The notes under the pieces were generated by a model. That model ran no database searches and was not told the DNA's origin. It saw only the letters and a program-made list of their open reading frames with translations. A stretch of DNA of 35,916 nt from a virus: the IMG/VR virus record IMGVR_UViG_3300009503_000059, positions 1 through 35,916 of that record; one strand, given 5' to 3'. A program made the position numbers and the translations under genes. Of this stretch, positions 31,272 to 35,916 are shown piece after piece (position 1 is the first letter of the stretch; every line of letters begins with the position of its first letter).

Positions 31272-31286
31272 TTCGCCCCCTTTTTT
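31254..31286 (+). terminator. Intrinsic terminator overlapping the stop of paralog B
   Basis: GGGGGCGAA and TTCGCCCCC form a 9-bp stem with a 9-nt loop, followed by six T. The 5' arm encodes the last Gly-Ala-Lys and part of the TAA stop. It should end the MoxR-VWA-paralog transcript; the small genes after it need read-through or their own promoter, and I found no clear promoter. Confidence 0.9.
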
Positions 31287-31296
31287 AGGTGAAGAT

Positions 31297-31539
31297 ATGA
31301 AGAAGGTAAGATATGGCAAAGATTGGGAGGAATTCAAGAAGAAGGTCATCAGGACCTTTTGGGAGAGGGTCCGGGAGGAGGAAAAGCAAAAGCAAAAAAA
31401 GAAAAAAAGGAGGAAAAAGAAGGGGGAAATGCCGGCGATATATTATGAAAAATTACAGGAAATCATAAATAAAGAAATCTTTGGAATACCTTCTTATGTC
31501 TCTGAAGACCTCGCTTTCAGGCACGATGATGATGAATAA
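31297..31539 (+). CDS. Small Lys-rich protein, unknown (80 aa)
   Basis: ATG 31297 has AGGTGAAG upstream. A basic first half with a long Lys/Arg run (KQKQKKKKRRKKKGE) is followed by a helical part and an acidic end (RHDDDE). No motif was recognised. The C terminus overlaps the start of the next gene by up to 14 bp, so they are coupled. It is the first gene after the terminator. Confidence 0.6.
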   Translation: MKKVRYGKDWEEFKKKVIRTFWERVREEEKQKQKKKKRRKKKGEMPAIYYEKLQEIINKEIFGIPSYVSEDLAFRHDDDE

Positions 31540-32089
31540 AGGGAAAATCTTAATAGTTATCTATATCCTCACTTCAATTTTTGTTTCTGCTTACCTCATC
31601 TGGCTAAATTCTCATCAAGAGCCTGAAATCCGCATAATAGAAAAACCTGTCTATGTGGAAGTGGAAAAACCGAAATATATAGAAAAAATCAAAAAATATC
31701 CCGTGGAAATTTCAAAGGTTGTGGTTTTGGAGAAAGAGAAGATTGTTGAAAAGGAGAAGCTTCCTGAATGGCTATCCGGGGCAACGGAATATGTCATTCT
31801 TGCTATTGGTGATGTTCAACCTTACAGAGGAAAAACCCGCATAATCTCTTTATTGAACACAAAGACGGGTGAAGGTTTTCTCATTCAAAAACAACTTCCC
31901 TATTCCGAACCTCTCTTTCAATTCAAATGGGATTTGAGAGTAGGTGGAGGCTGGGATTTTGTCAATCAAAGCGGAATAGGGAGGTTGGACTTTGATTTCC
32001 TGAAAATTTCAAAAGTTAATTTCTCCTTGACAGGAGAGGTTGAAAAGGATAGAATCAAAGGAGGAATTTGGATATGGATAAAATTCTAA
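31526..32089 (+). CDS. Membrane-anchored protein with one N-terminal segment (187 aa)
   Basis: Three ATG codons in a row (31526, 31529, 31532) are possible starts; all overlap the previous stop. Residues about 7-27 form one membrane segment (ILIVIYILTSIFVSAYLIWL). A Glu/Lys/Val-rich extended stalk follows (IEKPVYVEVEKPKYIEKI), then a compact beta-rich domain (about 85-187) with VGGGWDF and GGIWIWIKF. The shape (inner-membrane anchor, rigid stalk, outer domain) resembles phage spanin-like or envelope-associated proteins. Family not recognised. Confidence 0.65.
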   Translation: MMMNKGKILIVIYILTSIFVSAYLIWLNSHQEPEIRIIEKPVYVEVEKPKYIEKIKKYPVEISKVVVLEKEKIVEKEKLPEWLSGATEYVILAIGDVQPYRGKTRIISLLNTKTGEGFLIQKQLPYSEPLFQFKWDLRVGGGWDFVNQSGIGRLDFDFLKISKVNFSLTGEVEKDRIKGGIWIWIKF

Positions 32090-32295
32090 AATTTATATGC
32101 AGAGATTGTCTTTATAAGCACAAGATTAAACATCCAGAGCATACCTGGCCTATAAAAGAATTTCCACACAACTATGTGTGGATAGACGGGGAAAAATACC
32201 TTTTGGTTGAAAAGGACTATGAGGTAAAATGTTCGGAATGCGGAAAAAGAAATAAGAAAGTCTATCAGTTGTTGTCAACAATAAAAAAATGGTAA
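32074..32295 (+). CDS. Small zinc-ribbon protein (73 aa)
   Basis: I choose ATG 32074 (AAAGGAGGAATT upstream), inside the end of the previous gene. C-x-x-C pairs lie at CRDC (about 9-12) and CSEC (about 53-56), with HPEHTW and HNYVWIDGEKYLLV between, a plausible zinc ribbon. The end is basic. It is one of four tiny Cys-bearing proteins in a row. Confidence 0.65.
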   Translation: MDKILKFICRDCLYKHKIKHPEHTWPIKEFPHNYVWIDGEKYLLVEKDYEVKCSECGKRNKKVYQLLSTIKKW

Positions 32296-32314
32296 ATTAA
32301 AAGGAGGTGATAAA

Positions 32315-32545
32315 ATGACAGAACAAAAAACAATATGGGCAAGGTATTATAACGCATACGGGTTTGCTGTGGCAATAGTAGCAGTTGTCACAGAAGGAAT
32401 TGACTGGACGGCTTACATAGGTGCTTCTCATAATTTGATGACATCAGAAGAAACTGCTGAATGGGTTGCAAAGAATGGTTGTAAACTGGCAAAAAAAGAT
32501 GCTGTGCATTTCTTTCCTGACATAGACCTTCCTTACAGGGAATAA
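32315..32545 (+). CDS. Small unknown protein (76 aa)
   Basis: ATG 32315 has a near-perfect AAAGGAGGTGATAAA upstream. An alpha/beta pattern: IWARYYNAYGFAVAIVAVVTEGIDWTAYIG (in part), then EETAEWVAKNGCKL and DAVHFFPDIDLPYRE. It is compact, with one Cys and several Trp/Tyr. This resembles small phage proteins with 'A-x-W-x-x-x-G-x-K-[LV]...FP..' endings that occur in early regions of other phages, function unknown. Confidence 0.65.
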   Translation: MTEQKTIWARYYNAYGFAVAIVAVVTEGIDWTAYIGASHNLMTSEETAEWVAKNGCKLAKKDAVHFFPDIDLPYRE

Positions 32546-32567
32546 TATGGCGATAGGAGGTGCTGAG

Positions 32568-32792
32568 ATGAAAATTATTTACAGGAGAATAATAGGAAAA
32601 GAAGATGAAAATTTCAGAATTCAAGAGTATGTTATAGAATATGATCCTTTAGAAACAAATAGGAAAAAATGTTCTATTTGTGGTGAAGTATCAACCTCTA
32701 TGTATATGTTGGATATTTTTTACAAAAAAAACTTTTTAGTTAGTATTGATTTGTGCGAAAAATGTTGGCTGGAAAAAATAAAGGAGGATTGA
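32568..32792 (+). CDS. Small zinc-binding-like protein (74 aa)
   Basis: ATG 32568 has AGGAGGTGCTGAG upstream, which argues against the earlier ATG at 32547. Two CxxC pairs: CSIC (about 35-38) and CEKC (about 63-66), separated by a Met/Tyr/Phe-rich strand pair (TSMYMLDIFYKKNF). The N-terminal half is a beta-rich segment. Probably a zinc ribbon; partner unknown. Confidence 0.65.
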   Translation: MKIIYRRIIGKEDENFRIQEYVIEYDPLETNRKKCSICGEVSTSMYMLDIFYKKNFLVSIDLCEKCWLEKIKED

Positions 32793-32793
32793 A

Positions 32794-33066
32794 ATGAATA
32801 AATCAATAGTGATGCTGTATTCTTTTTTGGCGACAATGAGTGAGGACAATGACGATACTATGGAAAAAATACTTGAAAAATGGATAGAAAATCCGGAAAA
32901 ATACTATTGTCTTTGTTGCGGAGTTGAAATATCTGAAGAACAATTTTGTTATTCTCATGGGTTCTGTGAATATTGTGATAGTGGTGCTTGTCAAACTGCA
33001 CAATTTGTTTTCAAAAAAGGACATGGAAAGTTTTTGAAATTGTTTCTTATTCGTGAAAATGATTAA
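32794..33066 (+). CDS. Cys-rich small protein (90 aa)
   Basis: ATG 32794 follows the previous stop by 1 bp and has AAGGAGG. A helical acidic start leads into a dense Cys/His region: YYCLCCGVEISEEQFCYSH, then FCEYCDSGACQ (about residues 37-67), enough for two zinc sites. The end is basic and hydrophobic. Its stop overlaps the next start. Confidence 0.65.
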   Translation: MNKSIVMLYSFLATMSEDNDDTMEKILEKWIENPEKYYCLCCGVEISEEQFCYSHGFCEYCDSGACQTAQFVFKKGHGKFLKLFLIREND

Positions 33067-33298
33067 GGTTTTATTGATAATTTTTACCCTTCTTTTTCTT
33101 TTTATAGTTTATCTAATGATTTTCTCACTTTGTAAAGTGGCTAAAAAATCCGATGAGAAGATTGAGGAAATGCTTCATGAGCAGGAAAAAGGAGATTGCC
33201 TCTCTTGTGTATTATATCAAACGATGAGTTGCCCTCTAAAACCTGTATATCCCATGAAGGATTGTCCATATTATATTCCTTTAATTCCTTTTGCCTAA
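33059..33298 (+). CDS. Small membrane-anchored Cys protein (79 aa)
   Basis: ATG 33059 overlaps the previous stop by 8 bp, so it is translationally coupled; no clear Shine-Dalgarno. Residues 3-25 form a membrane segment (IKVLLIIFTLLFLFIVYLMI). After a charged linker comes GDCLSCVLYQTMSCPLKP and DCPYYIP, with five cysteines in all. The tail could bind a metal or form disulfides if outside the cell. Confidence 0.6.
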   Translation: MIKVLLIIFTLLFLFIVYLMIFSLCKVAKKSDEKIEEMLHEQEKGDCLSCVLYQTMSCPLKPVYPMKDCPYYIPLIPFA

Positions 33299-33428
33299 AA
33301 TAAGATATGCTTTATTCTAATCAAAATGACCTTCTGTTTGTTTATTGTTTCATCTTCGCTGGCTGGTGTATTATTTTTTCTTTTTTTATTGCTTTGGTTT
33401 TAATAATAGTATAAACTTAAAACCTCAA

Positions 33429-33710
33429 ATGAGCAGTAAATATCACAAAGGCAGACGCTATGAATATAAAACAATAGATATGCTCAAAAAGGCTTCTTAT
33501 GAAGTTATGAGGAGTGCGGCTTCAAAGGGGAATTGGGATGTAGTGGCGTGGTGCCCGCAGTTAAAAATAATAAGATTTGTTCAAGTAAAATATGTAGGTA
33601 AGCAGAAACAAAAATTGAATAGGATAACTGAATTTGAAGAAGATGGCTGGAAAGTGATTTTTGAAATTTTGAAGTGGGGAAGTAAAAAGAAATCAAAGAA
33701 TAATGATTAA
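33429..33710 (+). CDS. Hjc-type Holliday junction resolvase-like nuclease (93 aa)
   Basis: I choose ATG 33429; the longer frame upstream is only hydrophobic noise. Pattern of archaeal Hjc/phage resolvases: KGRRYEYKTIDMLKKASYEV with E12, RSAASKGNWDVVAW with S32 and D37, and FVQVKYV with Q52-x-K54. The usual Glu of the E-x-K pair is Gln here, a change that could lower activity or shift metal binding. At 93 residues it is shorter than typical Hjc (about 120), missing C-terminal strands. A TATAAA at 33410-33415 suggests its own short-leader mRNA. Predicted to resolve branched replication DNA before packaging. Confidence 0.75.
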   Translation: MSSKYHKGRRYEYKTIDMLKKASYEVMRSAASKGNWDVVAWCPQLKIIRFVQVKYVGKQKQKLNRITEFEEDGWKVIFEILKWGSKKKSKNND

Positions 33711-33732
33711 AGGCGGGCTTTCAAACCCGCCT
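33711..33732. terminator. Hairpin between convergent arms, possible bidirectional terminator
   Basis: AGGCGGG and CCCGCCT form a 7-bp stem with an 8-nt loop, right after the resolvase stop. Short T-rich runs lie on the minus side (TTTAATCATTATT) and A5 on the plus side. It stands where the two gene arms converge. The T tract is weak, so efficiency is uncertain. Confidence 0.55.
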
Positions 33733-33762
33733 AAAAATGGGAGAAAAGGAGTGTGGCTGCAG

Positions 33763-34011
33763 TTATGGAAAATTACTTTTTATTTCATTCAAAATCTTTT
33801 TTATGTCTTCTAAAAGATTTTTAATTTCTTCATACCTTATTCGCGAGCGTTCCTCGTGAAACTCAAATTGGGCTTTCACTCTTTCAATTATTCCATTAGG
33901 ATTATTATTCTTTTTAGAGCTCATATTTTTAATTATATCAAAAATTTCTTTTAAAATCAAAAATATAATTCCCGACAAAATACTAATAGATATTGCATTT
34001 GCTTCATTCAT
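33763..34011 (-). CDS. Small membrane protein with charged coiled coil (82 aa)
   Basis: ATG 34011 overlaps the end of the ATP-grasp gene by 8 bp. Residues about 7-26 form one membrane segment (ISISILSGIIFLILKEIF); the rest is a charged helix with heptad-like repeats (IRYEEIKNLLEDIKKIL). This resembles small phage holin-associated or XhlA-like proteins, but with the membrane segment at the N terminus. It is the last gene of the minus arm. Confidence 0.6.
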   Translation of the reverse strand: MNEANAISISILSGIIFLILKEIFDIIKNMSSKKNNNPNGIIERVKAQFEFHEERSRIRYEEIKNLLEDIKKILNEIKSNFP

Positions 34012-35329
34012 TTTCTATCCATCCCCATTCTTTTAGTTTCTCATACCTTTTGATGGCAGATTGACCGCTATCATTCCTGTATTGAATGTTAGAAACTTTT
34101 ATAAATTTCACATAAGCAAACACTTTTGAAACTGCTTCCTGAATAGTATTTCCTATTTCAACCAATTCACCCACAATCCCATCGTAACCTGCTAATTCAT
34201 ATTTTTTATTCCTTCGCCGCACATCAAGTAAATAAAAATTCTTTTTCAAAATCTGCTCTGGGAATTCAAGAGGTAAATTTTCAACTACATTTTTGATTTC
34301 ATTGTTCTCTTCAACTTGTAAAGTATTTGCAGGATAGGGATAAGTTGTTATTCTTAATGCAAAGCTGAATTTATCATAAAAAACAGGCAATTCCTGTAAA
34401 GTTCCTGAAAGTAATCTAAAAAATACATTTATAAGAGGTTCATTTAATAAATGTTTCCATGCATAAATAGCATTATACCCAAATCTGGGAGTAATCTCTA
34501 AAAAATATGCTTTATGGTCTTTCTCCGAAACAATACAATTGAAATCTATGGGGCCAGTATAATCAAAGTTTTTCATAACAGGGATAAAATGCTGAAAAAT
34601 CTGACGATACGGTCTACATAGAAAAGTATTTTTCCAATTAAAAACAACCGACGACATACATCCCACATTACAGCCTAAATCACCTGCTAAAAATCGCTTT
34701 TCCTCAAATGTAGAATTCAAAGGTGGAATAAATCTTCCATGAGAAAACCATGCTTCCGTTGAAATCTCTACTCCTGAAATAAATTCCTGAACTACAATCG
34801 GAAGATTTAAAATTCCTTCCTGAATTTTTTCTTTTGCTACTTCATATGCTTCTTCACCATTCTCGCATATAATAGTGTTCTCTACAGCTCCTGCTCCCTC
34901 TTCTTTTATAACACATTTTTTGTTTTTGACTTGGTCTAAAATAATAGGTAATTGCTCTAAATTTTGAATATGAATTGTAAAAGGCACAGGAATTGATAAT
35001 TTCCGCACTAACTCAATTGTTTTCCATCTCTGTGTTTCAAAATTCCTCATCCCTGTTGTAGAACCTATAACAAGATAACCTCTCTGCTGTAATTCACCCG
35101 CTAATTTATCATTCAAAGCACTTTCAAATACAAATACAGTGTCTTTTCTGTCAAATTTATTCAGAGGCGGGAGAATAGGCACAATAGGAACTATATTTTT
35201 ATATACCCTTTGTTTCCAGCATAATTTATTTTTGTAATAAACAACTAAAACTTCTTGCTGGAAGTCATCCTGAAATTCTTTCGCAATTGGCAATAAATCT
35301 CCTACATCACTTATAAAAACCCATCTCAT
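34004..35329 (-). CDS. PurD-like ATP-grasp ligase of unknown substrate (441 aa)
   Basis: ATG 35329 overlaps the stop of the giant ejection gene by 4 bp. An N-terminal Rossmann-like part (residues 1-100) is followed by the ATP-grasp fold: CVIKEEGAGAVENTI (139-153) as the nucleotide lysine loop, VVQEFISGVEISTEAW (179-194), GDLGCNVGCM (216-225), which matches the GD-x-G-P-N-T-G-G-M signature of phosphoribosylamine-glycine ligase (PurD), and YFLEITPRFGYN (275-286) with metal-binding E278 and R282. A C-terminal domain (about 320-441) fits the family. No other purine gene is present and all neighbours are virion genes, so it more likely modifies a peptide or virion protein than makes purines. Confidence 0.8.
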   Translation of the reverse strand: MRWVFISDVGDLLPIAKEFQDDFQQEVLVVYYKNKLCWKQRVYKNIVPIVPILPPLNKFDRKDTVFVFESALNDKLAGELQQRGYLVIGSTTGMRNFETQRWKTIELVRKLSIPVPFTIHIQNLEQLPIILDQVKNKKCVIKEEGAGAVENTIICENGEEAYEVAKEKIQEGILNLPIVVQEFISGVEISTEAWFSHGRFIPPLNSTFEEKRFLAGDLGCNVGCMSSVVFNWKNTFLCRPYRQIFQHFIPVMKNFDYTGPIDFNCIVSEKDHKAYFLEITPRFGYNAIYAWKHLLNEPLINVFFRLLSGTLQELPVFYDKFSFALRITTYPYPANTLQVEENNEIKNVVENLPLEFPEQILKKNFYLLDVRRRNKKYELAGYDGIVGELVEIGNTIQEAVSKVFAYVKFIKVSNIQYRNDSGQSAIKRYEKLKEWGWIENE

Positions 35330-35916
35330 CGCTCAAGCCTCATCTCTCGCATTTTCTCAAAAATTTCTTCCCATCTGCCTTTCATATATTTTTGACGAGT
35401 CCATTCCGGTAAAGTTTTTGCTTTCTGAAGTTCTGCAGGCACTTGTGCTCCCCTTACTCTGGTTTCTAATACTCTTTGTAGTGAGTCAAGAAACGCCTTT
35501 TTTCTTTCTTCAGGTTGATTACTACTATTTATGCGTTTAAGTGTTATAAATAACCTTCGCCGATACTCATCCCAATCAGGTAATCCTTTTGCAATCCAGT
35601 TCGCTGTTTCCTCCACACTTGTTTTCATATTCTCTATTGCTTCCTGCATTGCAAAGTCCTTTTCCCGTTCCATCATCGTTTTATAGTTTATTCCAAATAG
35701 CATTGTTTTAATAGCATCTGCAGCAGGATTATCTGAAACAAAAGTAATTCCTTTACTCCTTAAATCTTTTGTTGCTCCGCCCCACAACATTTTATTGTTA
35801 AAAATATACCACGCATCGTGCAAATTTTTTGCTGTAACACCCCATTTCGTTTCAAGTTCACTGAAAATCTCTTTAATCGCCTCATCCCAGGGAATTTCTG
35901 CCTTGTATTTCCTTAA
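35326..35916 (-). CDS. Giant ejection/polyvalent virion protein, C-terminal end (same gene as 1-4548)
   Basis: This is the 3' end of the 1,671-residue gene. Bases 35794-35916 repeat the first 123 bases, and bases 35793-35326 encode the last 155 residues. The segment is helical and strongly charged, with many Arg/Lys-Glu pairs near the C terminus (ends MREMRLER). An apparent start at TTG 35823 is an internal Leu codon, not a gene start. The stop codon overlaps the ATG of the downstream ATP-grasp gene by 4 bp, so the two are translationally coupled. Confidence 0.85.
   Translation of the reverse strand, partial: LRKYKAEIPWDEAIKEIFSELETKWGVTAKNLHDAWYIFNNKMLWGGATKDLRSKGITFVSDNPAADAIKTMLFGINYKTMMEREKDFAMQEAIENMKTSVEETANWIAKGLPDWDEYRRRLFITLKRINSSNQPEERKKAFLDSLQRVLETRVRGAQVPAELQKAKTLPEWTRQKYMKGRWEEIFEKMREMRLER
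35794..35916. repeat. Right copy of the 123-bp terminal direct repeat
   Basis: Identical to bases 1-123. Collapsing the two copies gives a circle of 35,793 bp. A real terminal redundancy is not excluded, but phage terminal repeats do not usually sit inside a continuous coding frame. Confidence 0.95.

Noticed and set aside
33326-33403. 25-residue hydrophobic ORF before the resolvase gene
   Set aside because: It could be a small membrane peptide, but it has no ribosome site and the region is simply T-rich.
35326-35823. Separate 165-residue gene starting at TTG 35823
   Set aside because: The frame runs on through the duplicated end into 1-4548, so this is the C-terminal part of the giant protein and the TTG is a Leu codon.

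Overview
This window looks like one complete, small, AT-rich tailed-phage genome of podovirus type, cut open at an arbitrary point. The first 123 bases are identical to the last 123, so the unit is a circle (or a circularly permuted or terminally redundant molecule) of about 35,793 bp. One gene, coding for a 1,671-residue protein, runs across the join. No tRNA, rRNA, CRISPR array, integrase, DNA polymerase or RNA polymerase gene was found. The phage therefore probably uses the host replication and transcription machinery. Strong Shine-Dalgarno sites, sigma70-type promoters and DnaA-box-like repeats point to a bacterial host. Lys/Glu/Ile-rich proteins and AGA/AGG arginine codons would suit an AT-rich, possibly thermophilic host, but that is only a guess.

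Layout. A gene-poor hub at about 25.9-27.55 kb separates two arms that meet at about 33.71-33.76 kb. The hub holds AT-rich direct repeats, a 132-bp polypurine tract, a strand nearly free of G, four TTTTCCACAG boxes, three further repeat families and one small zinc-finger gene; it is the best candidate for the replication origin. The long minus-strand arm runs from 25.9 kb down to 1 and on from 35.9 to 33.76 kb. In order it carries: a replisome-organizer-like protein; the large terminase; a Cas4-like four-cysteine nuclease; a probable recombination protein; a small helical protein (perhaps small terminase); the portal; a hidden 59-residue Pro/Lys-rich peptide; small proteins including a possible holin; a beta-helix tail spike; an amidase endolysin; scaffold; an N4-gp56-type major capsid protein; a decoration protein; head-tail adaptor; three paralogous tail appendage proteins; the tail nozzle; an ejection-protein set (219, 323 and 1,671 residues); a PurD-like ATP-grasp enzyme; and a small membrane protein.

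The plus-strand arm (27.55-33.71 kb) starts with a MoxR-type AAA+ ATPase and a DUF2201-like protein (zinc-peptidase-like plus VWA domain). Two tandem paralogs of unknown function follow, then a run of very small proteins, several with CxxC pairs or membrane anchors, and an Hjc-type Holliday junction resolvase. The MoxR-VWA pair with its duplicated partner, and the ATP-grasp enzyme behind the ejection genes, are the most likely places for undescribed biology.

Regulation visible in the sequence: near-consensus promoters at 25.9, 24.5 (a divergent pair sharing one palindromic -35), 20.97, 14.6 and 14.13 kb, and a weaker one at 27.45 kb. Two of them imply almost leaderless mRNAs. A clear intrinsic terminator lies behind the capsid/decoration genes (12.0 kb) and another behind the second paralog (31.27 kb). 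A GAAAAATACA-type element recurs upstream of five genes. All functional calls come from reading motifs by eye; no database search was possible.
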